Part shown: positions 40,974 to 51,337 of the stretch, piece after piece | Layout of the letters: each line of letters opens with the position of its first letter | Numbering within the stretch: position 1 is the first letter of the stretch | Source: an uncultured Christensenellaceae bacterium | GTDB taxonomy: Bacteria; Bacillota; Clostridia; Christensenellales; Borkfalkiaceae | NCBI GenBank assembly: GCA_910587005.1 | Contig: CAJULB010000002.1 | Location: forward strand, 124,001-188,000 | Length of the DNA stretch: 64,000 nt | Direction of reading: 5' to 3' | The notes under the pieces: generated by a model | The model's database searches: none | Told to the model about the DNA's origin: nothing | The model's input: the letters and a program-made list of their open reading frames with translations, nothing else | Made by a program: the position numbers and the translations under genes

Positions 40974-41801
40974 TCATAAATTCAAAAAATCTTTTCTGTA
41001 ATCTAGCCCGAAGAGTTTTACAAGCTTTACCATATCCTCGTCCTTAATGGTGTTTACGCGGGGTAAGTGCGCCGTAAGCATGTAGATTTGCGCCGCCTTT
41101 TCAACCGTCTCTATAAGTCCAAACGTTTCGTCCATTGTCTTACCCGCGCCGTATATGCCGTGCATTGCCCAGATTACAAGGCGGAACTCCTCCATCTTCT
41201 TAGCGGTTGCCTTGCCTATCCCGTCCGTCCCGCATAGCATCCACGGAAGTATCCCCACCCCGTCGGGGAATACCGCTATACACTCCGTGCACATTCCCCA
41301 AAGCGTATGCGTGAACTTCTTCTCGTCCAGCTCGTGTACGAAATTCATTGCAAGCGTATGCGTCGGGTGGGAGTGCATTACTACTCTGTTCTCGGGGTCG
41401 ACTTTAAGTCTTGACATATGGCACATCAAATGCGCGGGCAGTTCGCTTGTTGTACGTCCGCCGTCCTTGTAGCCCCACAAAAGCTCCACTCCGTCCTTTA
41501 TTACTCTCACTATCCCAAGGTTGGTTTCGGGGTCGTCCTCAACGTTCTTAAAGTATTTGCCCGTGCCCGTCACTATAAAGATTTTACCCAATAGCGGACT
41601 TACGTCGAACTCCGCTTCGTTCACTCCCATTAACGGTATTGTGCGGATTACTTTGTTTAAGTCTATATATTCCGTCACTTCTTTTTCGTTTAACAGATAG
41701 CTTATGTTCCCGCCGTTTCTTTCGTCCCAGCCCAAGCGGTACATATTTGCAGTAGTCTTGCACATTTCCTTTACGAACGGCGCAGTCATTATATCTTTCA
41801 T
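40974..41801 (-). CDS. rhaD: Rhamnulose-1-phosphate aldolase
   Basis: The start chosen is ATG 41801, which overlaps the rhaA stop (ATGA); a longer frame to 41888 lies inside rhaA. The 275-residue class II aldolase has NGGNISYLL (phosphate site), FIVTGTGKYF, a Glu in KDGGRTTSELPAHLMCHMSR, and zinc ligands in VVMHSHPTHTLAMNF plus WAMHGIYGAGKTMDE. It splits L-rhamnulose 1-phosphate into dihydroxyacetone phosphate and L-lactaldehyde, the last step of the pathway encoded by this operon. It is the final gene before the terminator. Confidence 0.95.
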   Translation of the reverse strand: MKDIMTAPFVKEMCKTTANMYRLGWDERNGGNISYLLNEKEVTEYIDLNKVIRTIPLMGVNEAEFDVSPLLGKIFIVTGTGKYFKNVEDDPETNLGIVRVIKDGVELLWGYKDGGRTTSELPAHLMCHMSRLKVDPENRVVMHSHPTHTLAMNFVHELDEKKFTHTLWGMCTECIAVFPDGVGILPWMLCGTDGIGKATAKKMEEFRLVIWAMHGIYGAGKTMDETFGLIETVEKAAQIYMLTAHLPRVNTIKDEDMVKLVKLFGLDYRKDFLNL

Positions 41802-43024
41802 CTCTTGCTCAAAACCTCTTTTTCGTATTCTTTTATATCGGTTAAATAGTCCTCGCTTAACCCTTCTCTTTTCAGATATTCTTTCCATACCGCGCCGAAG
41901 GGCATTGTCTTGTATTCTTCCTGCTTTACCATAAGCGTTGTATACTCCGCTTTGTCCTGTAACTTTTTGAGTTCAGCGTGGTTAGTGAGCAGTGCATACA
42001 AAAGAGCCTTCTGCATTGCGCGTTGTCCCGTCACCCACGCGGACAGGCGGTTTATACTCGCGTCGAAATAGTCCAGACCTATTAGCACTTTATCCGTCGC
42101 GTCGTTTCTTACTATTTCCTTTGCTATCTCTTTCAGCTCGTCCTCGAACAATACTACGTGGTCGCTGTCCCACCGAACGCCGCGCGTCACGTGCAGCGCC
42201 ACCTTGTCATAGAAAGCCAAAAGCGCGGGGATTTTATCCGAGACGTATTCCATGGGGTGATAGTGTCCGTTGTCCAAAAGGCAGCAGATATTGTTCTTTG
42301 CGGCGTAGTTCTGATAGAACTCGTTGCTGCCCACCGTGTAGCTTTCAACGCCTATTCCGAACACCTTGCTTTCAACCGCGACAATTACTTTGCTTCTGGC
42401 GTAACCGCAGGCGAGTATTTCGTCCAGACTCTTCTTTAACCTCAGCCTCGGCGTGAGTCTGTCCGCGGGCACGTCCTTATATCCGTCCGGTATCCAGATA
42501 TTAACAAGGCATGGCTTGCCGAACTCGGACGCAAAGTGTTCCGCTATATGTAAGCACGCTATACTATGATTTACCCAAAACTTACGAATATTCTCGTCGG
42601 GGCTGGACAGTGTCAGCCCGTCCTTTACGTTTTTATGCGAAAACATGGTGGGGTTGAAGTCTATTCCGTCCAACCCGAGCTCCTTGGCAAACTTCACCCA
42701 CGATGCAAAGTGTTGCGGTTCGTATTTATCCCTGTCCGCCGCCGCGCCGACCGCGTAGCTTGCGTGCAGGTTCAACCGCTTTTTGCCCGGCATCATTGAA
42801 AACGCCTTTGTTATATCCGCTTTCAATTCCTCGAAGTTTCTCGCTCTGCCCGGGTAGTTACCCGTCGTCTGTATGCCGCCGCTTAATTCTCCGCCGCCGT
42901 CCAGACCCGCAACGTCGTCGCCCTGCCAACAGTGGATTGACACGGGGATAGCTTTGAGCTTTTTGATTGCCGCTTCCGTATCTATCCCGTATGCCGCATA
43001 TTCCTTTTTTGCTTGTTCATACAT
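41798..43024 (-). CDS. rhaA: L-rhamnose isomerase
   Basis: The 408-residue product matches RhaA along its length: YAAYGIDTEAAIKKLKAIPV, SIHCWQGDDVAGLD, GGIQTTGNYPGRARNFEEL, HASYAVGAAADRDKYEPQHF, GLDGIDFNPTMFSHKN, and the C-terminal GLDYFDASINRLSAWVTGQR. It interconverts L-rhamnose and L-rhamnulose using a divalent metal. It shares one base with the rhaB stop at 43024 and overlaps rhaD by four bases, so the three catabolic genes are translated as a unit. Confidence 0.97.
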   Translation of the reverse strand: MYEQAKKEYAAYGIDTEAAIKKLKAIPVSIHCWQGDDVAGLDGGGELSGGIQTTGNYPGRARNFEELKADITKAFSMMPGKKRLNLHASYAVGAAADRDKYEPQHFASWVKFAKELGLDGIDFNPTMFSHKNVKDGLTLSSPDENIRKFWVNHSIACLHIAEHFASEFGKPCLVNIWIPDGYKDVPADRLTPRLRLKKSLDEILACGYARSKVIVAVESKVFGIGVESYTVGSNEFYQNYAAKNNICCLLDNGHYHPMEYVSDKIPALLAFYDKVALHVTRGVRWDSDHVVLFEDELKEIAKEIVRNDATDKVLIGLDYFDASINRLSAWVTGQRAMQKALLYALLTNHAELKKLQDKAEYTTLMVKQEEYKTMPFGAVWKEYLKREGLSEDYLTDIKEYEKEVLSKR

Positions 43025-44322
43025 TATTGCACCTCTATTTGTAGTTTAAGATTTCCAAGTGCGGTTGCCTCGATAGGCAACGCACAAACTTTAATTTTGC
43101 AAACTTGTTCGGTTAGTTCGTTCAATAAACTATTCTTTGCCCCGCCGCCTACTATGTAAAGTGTATCGAAGTCTTTTCCGCTGTTTGCCTTTAATTCGTC
43201 CAAAGCGTCCATATAACTTATGGCAAGACTTAAAAATGCGCAACGGAAATAATCCGCTTCTGATTGCGGCTTGCATTTGAGCGCGCCGTCAAACGCTTCT
43301 TTCATACTTTTCGGCGCAAGGAACGAATTGTCGTTGACATCAACGTAAGCGTTGAACGTGCTTTGCCGTGCTTGCTCTACTATCTGCTGGAACGGTTTGT
43401 CGGGACATAGCTCGCCGCGCAGACGGTTGACGACCCACATACCCATAATGTTCTTTTGGTATCTGACGTAACCCACGCCGCCCTCGTTTGAGTAGTTCGC
43501 CCTTCGGCTCTTTTCGTCCGTAATAGCTTGCGGCACTTTCAAGCCCAACAGCGACCACGTTCCGCTCGATATATAAGGACTGTTTCCGGTCATAGCTATG
43601 CCTTCGACTGCGCTCGCCGTATCGTGACTTGCACATAAAACGACTTCCGTTTGACCGCCGACCGCCCAAGCGATTTCGGGCAATAACAATCCGACCCTCG
43701 TTCCCGACTGATAAAGTTGACCGAATAACCTTGTCGGCAGACCTAACGCAGATAAAATATCTTTGTCGTATTCTTTCGTTTCTGCATTTACCAGCCCCGT
43801 CGTCGTCGCGTTGGTATATTCGTGCATCTTCACGCCCGTAAGCAAGTAGTTGAGATATTCGGGTATCATCAAAAAATCATTGGCCCTATCCAATCTACCC
43901 CGCTTCATATCGTCATAGAGTTGATAGACGGTGTTAAACGGTTGAAACTGTATGCCCGTTCTGCGATACAACTCTTCGAAAGACATCTTCCCGTGGACTT
44001 CGTCTATAACCGTCTCCGCGCGACTGTCCCTATATGCAAAACACGGACTCAGGGAGCGAATGCGGTTTACCAACACATAATCCACACCCCAAGTGTCAAT
44101 CGCAAGAGATTTGATTTGTCCGTACTTCTTTATTGCGGCTTTAATGCCTTTTTTAACGTTTTCGAAAAGACTGTCAGTATCCCACACAAGACAGTTATTC
44201 TGCCTTTTCATGCCGTTCGGGAAACGAAAAACCTCGTCGGTTTTTATTTCGTTATTTTCACGCCAACCGACGATATGCCGCCCGCTCGACGCACCTATAT
44301 CTATTGCCAAGTAATATTCCAT
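43024..44322 (-). CDS. rhaB: Rhamnulokinase
   Basis: The start chosen is ATG 44322 (MEYYLAIDIGASSGRHIVGW), where FGGY kinases normally begin; four extra codons precede it. The 432-residue product has SLAIDTWGVDYVLV, AYRDSRAETVIDEV, the substrate region FQPFNTVYQLYDD and the ATP-binding VVLCASHDTASAVEG, YISSGTWSLLGL and YIVGGGAKNSLLNELT. It phosphorylates L-rhamnulose at C1. It lies between the rhamnosidase and rhaA genes; the 44-base gap upstream has only a weak Shine-Dalgarno. Confidence 0.96.
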   Translation of the reverse strand: MEYYLAIDIGASSGRHIVGWRENNEIKTDEVFRFPNGMKRQNNCLVWDTDSLFENVKKGIKAAIKKYGQIKSLAIDTWGVDYVLVNRIRSLSPCFAYRDSRAETVIDEVHGKMSFEELYRRTGIQFQPFNTVYQLYDDMKRGRLDRANDFLMIPEYLNYLLTGVKMHEYTNATTTGLVNAETKEYDKDILSALGLPTRLFGQLYQSGTRVGLLLPEIAWAVGGQTEVVLCASHDTASAVEGIAMTGNSPYISSGTWSLLGLKVPQAITDEKSRRANYSNEGGVGYVRYQKNIMGMWVVNRLRGELCPDKPFQQIVEQARQSTFNAYVDVNDNSFLAPKSMKEAFDGALKCKPQSEADYFRCAFLSLAISYMDALDELKANSGKDFDTLYIVGGGAKNSLLNELTEQVCKIKVCALPIEATALGNLKLQIEVQ

Positions 44323-44366
44323 ATTCCACAACACATTAAGCTTTTTACACCACTATATTTTTGCAG

Positions 44367-46913
44367 TTAAAATGCGTATTTACCCGCGCCGACTACTTGT
44401 CTATTACCGTCGGGCAAGATGACGTCTGCCGTGCAGTTTGCGGGAATTTCTACGGTAAACTTATATCTTTTACCCGTCTTTTCCCAACCGCTTGCAACCG
44501 TCCCGTAAATGCTTTGATAACTTGCTTTTGCGTGCGTGAGCGTTCCGCCCGGTACAGGCTTAATCACAAAATGGTTTTCGCCCGCAACGTTAATTCCGCA
44601 CATTACTCCAAACAGCCACTCGCAGACCGCGCCTTTGCTGTAATGGTTTAGCGAGGCAACGCCGCCTTGCGCTTCCGTGCCTTCCCAACTTTCCCAAATT
44701 GTCGTAGCTCCCATTTTCGGCATATAAAGCCACCCCGGCATTTGCTCGTTTTCCAACAGCTTATAGGCGTATTCGGGATTTATTTCCGTTAAAACGTATA
44801 GAATTAACGGCGTTGACAAAAAGCCCGTGCCTATTCTCCAACCGTAATTTTCAAGAGCCTTTACAAGCCGCTTTTTAGAATACTCCGTTTCTTCTTTGTT
44901 CAGAAGGTTAAAATACAGCGGACGGACGAGCATAGCCTGCCTGTCGGTGTCGAGCGGATAATCCTTCGTTTTGCGAAGCGCGCGGTACGCTTGTTTCGTG
45001 CCGTCGGCGTACTTTCTATAAAGCGCAATATCTTCCGTCCTTTTAAGCGCGGTTGCAATCTTACACATAAGCTCCATTACATACGCTGTATATGCGGTGG
45101 AAACTTCGGGGTGCGGCAATACCATATCCGTCCATTTCATAGGGGACACGTCGGCGGGTTCTGCCCATTCGCCGTAACTCTGCCCGTAATTGACCGCAAA
45201 TTTTCTGTATTTATGCTTTAAGTGAATAGGCTTTGAAAGTACGGTTTTCTTTCCGCAACGCTTTATCATAAACTTTGCATAGCGTTTCATACCGTCGTAG
45301 TATTTCTCAAGCACTGATCTGTCGCCGTATTGTTTCCAAAGTTTATAAGGAATAATAACGCCCGCGTCCGACCAACCGACAGAGCCGTTCATCGTAGCCA
45401 TATAAAAGTCCACTCCGCCCGCGGGCGCTATCTGCGGAAGTCTGCCGTTTTTCTTCTGCCAATCGTACATATCCCGCAAATACTTTTTCGCCATACTCCC
45501 GTAATCGAAAAAGTAACTTGCCGTGCCGACGAAGATTTGCGCGTCGCCCGACCAACCGTGCCGCTCTCTCGTAGGGCAGTCGGTGGGGACGTCGGCGTGG
45601 TTGTTCTTTGCCGACCAACGCGTGTTTTCCACAAGCTTATTTATAAGTTCGTGCGAGCAGTCGAACGACAGCGTTTCGGGCATATCCGAATAAACCGCAA
45701 CAGCCGTGAAATCTTCGGGGTTGTATTCTACTTCCGTTTCGATTAAAACGTACTGAAAGCCGAATATCGCAAACTTGGTTTTGTAGTCGTTTGCGCCGTC
45801 TTTGCAAGTATAAATAACTTGCTGCAAGGGCGTTACTTTCGTGCCTTTCCTGTTGCGGCATTGAATGTTGACTTGCGTAAATTCGCCGTCCTTATTGAGC
45901 AATTCCCCGAAACGCAGTTTTATCTTTTGTCCTTTCTTCGCATTAAGCGAAAACTTAATATATCCCGTAAGGTTCTGCCCAAAATCGAGTACGGTTGCGC
46001 CCTTCGGCGTTTTTATGAGCCTCGGCTTGAACGTTTCGTGTTCGGTAACGGATACGTTGTTTGAAGCCGTGGGAATCACGTTGCACTTGACAACCTTTGC
46101 TTTACCGCTATAAGTCGGCGTGCGGTATGCTTCCAACACTTCGCCGTCCTTGTTGTCCGCAAAGCGGATTGCGCCGTCGTTACTCCAAGCCCACGTTCCG
46201 TCCGAACACACCGTGGTTATTTTTCCGTCCTGTCCGATTAGTTCCAACTGCGCGTAGAGTTTGGTTTGCGTACCGTATTGGTTTTTAATTCCCCACGCGC
46301 CGCAGCTTCCCCTGTACCAACCGTCGGCAAGCTCCACCGTCAAGTCGTTTGCGCCGCTGTTTATAAGTTCGGTTACGTCGCAGGTCTGCAACTGAATACG
46401 CTTTGTATAATCGGTATGCCCCGGCGCAAGGTAAAAATCGCCCACGCGTTTGCCGTTTAGCCTTGCCTCGTAAATTCCGCAAGCCGTAATGTAAAGCCGC
46501 GCGCGCCGAACGCATATTGCCGTAAAGGTCTTTTTGAAGCAATCGACGGGATAGCGTTTTTTCTTGTTTACGGAATAGTTGCCGCTTATCCATTTCGCCG
46601 TAAAATCGGTTTGTTTAAGCAGTCCCGTTTCGAAGAACGCCGACGAGCTTTCGCCCTCTTTATCGCTCTCGTCCCAAAGCGTAACGCGCCACTCTACTCT
46701 TTGACGGCTTACAAGCGTGTGGGGGTATTCGGCGTGCATGCCGTCCGAACGCACCTTACCGCTATCCCAAACAGCCTTGCCGTCAGACATTGCAATGATA
46801 CGGTACGCCGACTGTTTTACGCCGCCCTCGCAGTTCCACGAAAGACGCGGTCTTTGAATATCTATCCCTACGGGATTATATAAATATTCGCATTTAAGAT
46901 TTGTTGCCTTCAT
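44367..46913 (-). CDS. Alpha-L-rhamnosidase, GH78
   Basis: The 848-residue product has the multi-domain GH78 build: N-terminal beta domains (about 1-330; NPVGIDIQRPRLSWNCEGGV, LYITACGIYEARLNGKRVGD), the catalytic helical barrel (about 410-760; VPTDCPTRERHGWSGDAQIF with acidic residues, YMATMNGSVGWSDAGVI) and a C-terminal beta domain. There is no signal peptide, so it acts in the cytoplasm on imported rhamnosides. It would release L-rhamnose for rhaA. GGAG lies 7 bases before ATG 46913, 12 bases after the transporter stop. Confidence 0.95.
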   Translation of the reverse strand: MKATNLKCEYLYNPVGIDIQRPRLSWNCEGGVKQSAYRIIAMSDGKAVWDSGKVRSDGMHAEYPHTLVSRQRVEWRVTLWDESDKEGESSSAFFETGLLKQTDFTAKWISGNYSVNKKKRYPVDCFKKTFTAICVRRARLYITACGIYEARLNGKRVGDFYLAPGHTDYTKRIQLQTCDVTELINSGANDLTVELADGWYRGSCGAWGIKNQYGTQTKLYAQLELIGQDGKITTVCSDGTWAWSNDGAIRFADNKDGEVLEAYRTPTYSGKAKVVKCNVIPTASNNVSVTEHETFKPRLIKTPKGATVLDFGQNLTGYIKFSLNAKKGQKIKLRFGELLNKDGEFTQVNIQCRNRKGTKVTPLQQVIYTCKDGANDYKTKFAIFGFQYVLIETEVEYNPEDFTAVAVYSDMPETLSFDCSHELINKLVENTRWSAKNNHADVPTDCPTRERHGWSGDAQIFVGTASYFFDYGSMAKKYLRDMYDWQKKNGRLPQIAPAGGVDFYMATMNGSVGWSDAGVIIPYKLWKQYGDRSVLEKYYDGMKRYAKFMIKRCGKKTVLSKPIHLKHKYRKFAVNYGQSYGEWAEPADVSPMKWTDMVLPHPEVSTAYTAYVMELMCKIATALKRTEDIALYRKYADGTKQAYRALRKTKDYPLDTDRQAMLVRPLYFNLLNKEETEYSKKRLVKALENYGWRIGTGFLSTPLILYVLTEINPEYAYKLLENEQMPGWLYMPKMGATTIWESWEGTEAQGGVASLNHYSKGAVCEWLFGVMCGINVAGENHFVIKPVPGGTLTHAKASYQSIYGTVASGWEKTGKRYKFTVEIPANCTADVILPDGNRQVVGAGKYAF

Positions 46914-46925
46914 TCCGCTACTCCG

Positions 46926-48791
46926 TTATTTTTGCCTTGCGGCAAGTTCGGCTTGAATTTTTTTATAATACGTTTCGCCTTTTTCAAGTTCTGCCGCCCA
47001 AGCCGCGGACTCCCGTTCTTGCCGCTTATTTGCTCTTTCTTCACGGGCGGCGAGCTGTTCGGGCGTGAGCTTGGCAAGTTTAGCCGCACGTTTTTCTTCG
47101 GCTTTCTTTAATTTAGCCGCCGCTTTTTCGTCCGCAAGGCGTTTCTTTTCAGCTTGCTTTGCGCGATTTTCCGCAACCGCTTTATTATGCTTTTCGAGTT
47201 CGGCTTCATAGTCCAAGCCCTTTTTCCCGCACTTCACTTTGAGTTCTTCGGCAAAAATTCTTTCGCTTTCTTCCAGGAAATTCTTTTCGTCGATTTCCGC
47301 TTGAATTTCGGGTGCGACCCATTCTTCGCCGCGTGCTTCGGTTGCCGCTTTTTGTCTTTCGCGTATCATTGTCTGTTTACGGGTTATAGTCTTTTCCACC
47401 GAAAGGAATACAAGCAAGCCCGCAAGAATTACCCCCGTTATCGTTTCGAGACCTACGAACGAGAAGGTTATAACGTCAAGCACCGCCTTCGACTGGGTTG
47501 CGGCAATCGTAACACCGTCAACAATTTCGGGAGCGACATACCCCGCGCCCGAAATCATAGCGTTGAACACGGACGTAGCCACACCGACTATCGCAACCGC
47601 AATGATGTTATAGACGGACATTGCCGTACCGTCGCAACGTATACCGCTCTTCCATTCTATATGGTCAAGCCCGTCGGCAAAAAGAGCCATAAACACGTAA
47701 GCGCAGGGAAGCCCGCCGATATTTTTTATAAACTGCCCAACAAGCACTATATATAAATTAGTAGGCATCATCCAGCAAATCGCGCTGCCCAATGCGTAAA
47801 GAAGAAATCCGATAAGCGTTACGTTGCGCTTACCGAATTTTTTGGCAAGCGGCCACACTGCAAACACACCGATACCCATGGGAATACCGCCGATAACGGA
47901 CACAAGCATCTGCGTAATTCCGTCGTTATACGTTCCCAAAACGTAATTGCAATAATAGACAAGCCCCATATTTTTAAGTGATGAAGCGAAAGTATATATG
48001 AGGAAGTAAACAAACATTACTAACATATATTTATCGGTAAGAACTATTTTAAGCTGGGTCAAGAACGGTATCTTCTTTTCGCCTGCCGCCGCCTGTTCTT
48101 CCGTTACGCGCTCTTTCGTGAAGTAGTATTCGAGAAGAGTCAAGGGCAAAGCCAAGCCCGCAAGAACGCCCATAACGATAATCCAGAGCGATTTATCCAC
48201 ACCAAGCATAGGCATAATAGCCATGGGGAATACGAGAGCAACCAAAATTCCGCTCATCATTATCGTGGAGATTTGGTTGAATACCGAAAGCCCGCCACGC
48301 TGAACGGTGTTACGGGTTGAAAGCGGACACATTAAGTTGTGACTCATATTGTAGATAGTGAATGCAAACGAGTAAAACAAATTATATGAAATCATTACCC
48401 ATATAATCTGCAAAGTCTGATTGCCGCTCGGGACTAAAAACAAAAGTAATCCCGTAACAAACAAGAGCGGCGCGGAAAGGAGCAGCCACGGACGCGCTTT
48501 CCCTTGCTTCGTTTTGGTGCGGTCTATTATGTAACCCATAACTACGTTTGTTACTGCGTCGATCACTTTCGACACAAGCGGAAATACAACAAGGAACAGT
48601 CCGCCCCACACGGTGGTAAGTTTCAAAACGTCGGTGTAAAAGACGTTCAGATATGTAGCGAGTACGGCGTTTAAAAGAAGCGCCCCGCAAGGACCGAGAA
48701 GATAGCCGAGCCACTTCTCTTTTCCCTCAACGTTTTTGGAATGGACTTTACTATTGAAAATTCTTCCGCTTAACAGTTTACCTTTTTCCAT
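46926..48791 (-). CDS. GPH-type sugar:cation symporter with long coiled-coil tail
   Basis: The 621-residue product has about 12 membrane segments in residues 30-475 and the GPH/MelB features ([40 protein letters not shown]). It probably imports rhamnosides or rhamnose with Na+ or H+. Residues 480-621 form an unusual cytoplasmic tail rich in Lys, Glu and Ala ([20 protein letters not shown]), predicted to be coiled coil. Family members are usually about 450-500 residues, so the tail is extra. The start ATG 48791 abuts the GH3 stop (48792). It is the only transporter of the operon. Confidence 0.92.
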   Translation of the reverse strand: MEKGKLLSGRIFNSKVHSKNVEGKEKWLGYLLGPCGALLLNAVLATYLNVFYTDVLKLTTVWGGLFLVVFPLVSKVIDAVTNVVMGYIIDRTKTKQGKARPWLLLSAPLLFVTGLLLFLVPSGNQTLQIIWVMISYNLFYSFAFTIYNMSHNLMCPLSTRNTVQRGGLSVFNQISTIMMSGILVALVFPMAIMPMLGVDKSLWIIVMGVLAGLALPLTLLEYYFTKERVTEEQAAAGEKKIPFLTQLKIVLTDKYMLVMFVYFLIYTFASSLKNMGLVYYCNYVLGTYNDGITQMLVSVIGGIPMGIGVFAVWPLAKKFGKRNVTLIGFLLYALGSAICWMMPTNLYIVLVGQFIKNIGGLPCAYVFMALFADGLDHIEWKSGIRCDGTAMSVYNIIAVAIVGVATSVFNAMISGAGYVAPEIVDGVTIAATQSKAVLDVITFSFVGLETITGVILAGLLVFLSVEKTITRKQTMIRERQKAATEARGEEWVAPEIQAEIDEKNFLEESERIFAEELKVKCGKKGLDYEAELEKHNKAVAENRAKQAEKKRLADEKAAAKLKKAEEKRAAKLAKLTPEQLAAREERANKRQERESAAWAAELEKGETYYKKIQAELAARQK

Positions 48792-51227
48792 TTATTTATC
48801 CTCCTTATCCTTCGGCAAAGCCGATGCTTTTATTTTTGTGCAGAAGCACTTTATACCCTTGATTAAATGCCCGTTTGCAAGATTTACAAAGCCCGTTGCA
48901 AAGTTGTACGGGCAACTCTTACCCGCAGACATCGACATCGTGATAATCGAATTACTTTCGAGTATGCGTTTTAAAAACATTGCGCCCTTTATTTTATTGT
49001 CGCGTTCCGCTCCTTCTGGAAGTTTCTTCGCCTTTTTCATATCCTTTTTGGCAACCGACAGAACGGAGTTGAACAGAATTCTTCCCATAACCGTCTGCCG
49101 CAAATCGGTAAATCGGCTTTCCAAATGTATCGGCTTTTGGGGCGGTAACGAAGGTATTTTCAGTCCCGACATCTGCTCGAATATTTCGTCGGTTATTTGT
49201 AAATTGTCCCCGCAATATGCCTTATTTACCGCTTCCGTATAGGGATTTACCCCTTCCTCTCCTTTCAGCGTAATAGCTTTATTTAATTTCAAGGTTTGGC
49301 AATCGGAACATAATTCAAAGTCGTATTCGCCGCCCTGCAATATAAAGCGGTTTCCCTTTACGTTCCAATACCGCAAATCGTCTTTCTCGACGGTTATGGT
49401 AACTTTTTTACTCTCCCCCGCTTTCAAGTATACCTTTGTAAAGCCTTTCAGTTCTTTAAGCGGTTTGAACACCCCGTCCCGCGGCGCTTTCACATATAGC
49501 TGAACGATTTCCGCGCCGTCATACTTGCCTTTGTTTACGACCTCGCAGGACACATTTATTTCCGTTTCTGTTTCGCTTGTTTCTATCGCCCGATAATCGA
49601 ACGACGTATAAGAAAGTCCGTAACCGAACGGATAGCGCACTTTTTTGTCTGCGGTAAGGTAGTAACGATAGCCAACGAATATGCTCTCTTTGTATATCTC
49701 GTTTCTTGTCTTTCCGAAGTCTTTACCGAACGGTACGTCGTCGTAACTTATCGCCCACGTTTCGGCAAGTTTGCCGCAAGGCGTCTTATCTCCGAATACA
49801 AGCTGCGCCATTGCCGTTCCGCCGTTCTGCCCCGGCAAGTACATATTGAGTATTGCGCTCACGTTATCGGCAAACGGTAATTCTACGGGCGAACCGCCGT
49901 AGAGAATGACGATAATCTTTTTATCCGTCTTTGTAAGCGCGTCAATGAGTGCAAGCTGGTTTTCGGGCAAACGCATATTTTCTCTGTCCGCGCCCTCGCT
50001 TTCAACGTAATCTGTAAGCCCCGCAAACACCAATATTTTCTCATATCCGCTTGCAAGCGCAACCGCTTCTTTTATAAGTTTTTCGTCGGGCGCAAGCTGA
50101 TTTTCCTTGTAACCTTTGGCGTACTTATAATTAACTTTCTTCTCGTCAAACGCAGTCTTGGGCGTGGAAAGGAACGTCGGGTTTATCATAGAACTGCCCG
50201 AACCCTGATAGCGCGGCTTTTCAAAAAGTTCTCCCGCTACAAGGTAACTTCCGTCCTTTGCAAGCGGCAACACCCCGTCGTTTTTGAGAAGCACTGCGCA
50301 ATCGGCGGCTATCTCTGCGGCAAGCGCATTGTGCGCCGCAAAGTCGGCTTCACGCTTTTTGTTGTTTTCGTGCTTTTCGACAAGGCGCAACACGTTCTCT
50401 ACCGCCTTATCCAAATCTTCTGTTTTCAGCGTTCCGTCCGCTACTCCGTCTATTATCCACTTACGGCAAATATTGGTGTCGCCCGGCATTTCCAAATCGA
50501 GTCCCGCGCGTATCATTTCAAGCCTGTCGTGCGTTGCGCCCCAATCGGTCATAACCAAACCGTCGAAACCCCATTCCTTGCGCAAGACGTCGGTCAAAAG
50601 CCACTTGTTCTGACAGCAATACGTTCCGTTGATTTTGTTGTACGCGCACATTAAAGTTTGCGGCTTACTTTCCTTTACGATGATTTCAAAGGGCTTTAAG
50701 TAAAGTTCGCGTATTGTCCGCATATCGCAAACGGAATCGCCCATAAAGCGGTAGTTTTCGCTGTTGTTGAGCGCAAAGTGTTTTACCGAAACGCCCGTAC
50801 CGTTTTCCTGAACGCCCTTTACTTCCGCCGCCGCCATTTTACCCGCAAGTAACGGATCTTCTGAAAAATACTCGAAATTACGCCCCGCCAAGGGATTGCG
50901 TTTAATATTCGTTCCCGGACCGAGCAGGACGTTTACGCCGTAATGCGCACATTCTTCCCCGATTGCAACGCCCATTTTATAAGTATTTTCGGGATTCCAG
51001 CTCGAAGCCGTTGCAACCGCCGTGGGAAAGCACGTCGCAGGTTCGCTACCCGCAACGCCGTTATCCCCACCCTCCGACTGCACGCGAAGTCCGTGCGGAC
51101 CGTCAGACATGCGAACGGAAGGTATTGAAAGCCTCGGCACGGGGTTTGTGTACATAAAGTCAACGCCCGCAACCAAAGCCGCTTTTTCTTCTACCGTCAG
51201 CTCTCTCAATAATCTCTGAATATCCAT
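48792..51227 (-). CDS. Glycoside hydrolase family 3 (beta-glucosidase-like)
   Basis: The start chosen is ATG 51227 (MDIQRLLRELTVEEKAALVA), with GGGAG upstream; ATG 51248 is also possible. The 811-residue product has the GH3 barrel (MSDGPHGLRVQSEG, GPGTNIKRNPLAGRNFEYFS, VKHFALNNSE), the nucleophile Asp in GLVMTDWGATHD, the second domain (GLTDYVESEGADRENMRLPE), and a fibronectin-like C-terminus. There is no signal peptide. An added end of about 110 residues (IPSLPPQKPIHLESRFTDLR) follows. It likely removes glucose from rhamnosyl-glucosides taken up by the GPH symporter. It is the first gene of the operon. Confidence 0.93.
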   Translation of the reverse strand: MDIQRLLRELTVEEKAALVAGVDFMYTNPVPRLSIPSVRMSDGPHGLRVQSEGGDNGVAGSEPATCFPTAVATASSWNPENTYKMGVAIGEECAHYGVNVLLGPGTNIKRNPLAGRNFEYFSEDPLLAGKMAAAEVKGVQENGTGVSVKHFALNNSENYRFMGDSVCDMRTIRELYLKPFEIIVKESKPQTLMCAYNKINGTYCCQNKWLLTDVLRKEWGFDGLVMTDWGATHDRLEMIRAGLDLEMPGDTNICRKWIIDGVADGTLKTEDLDKAVENVLRLVEKHENNKKREADFAAHNALAAEIAADCAVLLKNDGVLPLAKDGSYLVAGELFEKPRYQGSGSSMINPTFLSTPKTAFDEKKVNYKYAKGYKENQLAPDEKLIKEAVALASGYEKILVFAGLTDYVESEGADRENMRLPENQLALIDALTKTDKKIIVILYGGSPVELPFADNVSAILNMYLPGQNGGTAMAQLVFGDKTPCGKLAETWAISYDDVPFGKDFGKTRNEIYKESIFVGYRYYLTADKKVRYPFGYGLSYTSFDYRAIETSETETEINVSCEVVNKGKYDGAEIVQLYVKAPRDGVFKPLKELKGFTKVYLKAGESKKVTITVEKDDLRYWNVKGNRFILQGGEYDFELCSDCQTLKLNKAITLKGEEGVNPYTEAVNKAYCGDNLQITDEIFEQMSGLKIPSLPPQKPIHLESRFTDLRQTVMGRILFNSVLSVAKKDMKKAKKLPEGAERDNKIKGAMFLKRILESNSIITMSMSAGKSCPYNFATGFVNLANGHLIKGIKCFCTKIKASALPKDKEDK

Positions 51228-51286
51228 AGAAATGATACTCCCTTTCATTTTGTGTATAAATTATAACAAATAGCATATTAAACTTC

Positions 51287-51315
51287 TTGCATAATTGTTC
51301 TGAATAAGTTATAAT
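51287..51315 (+). promoter_or_regulatory. Promoter of the AraC regulator
   Basis: TTGCAT (51287-51292), 17-bp spacer, TATAAT (51310-51315). A divergent TATAAT on the minus strand (51260-51265) may serve the rhamnose operon, but its -35 is poor, as expected for an activator-dependent promoter. Confidence 0.75.
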
Positions 51316-51337
51316 AGTTCTAACTTTTGGAGAATAT

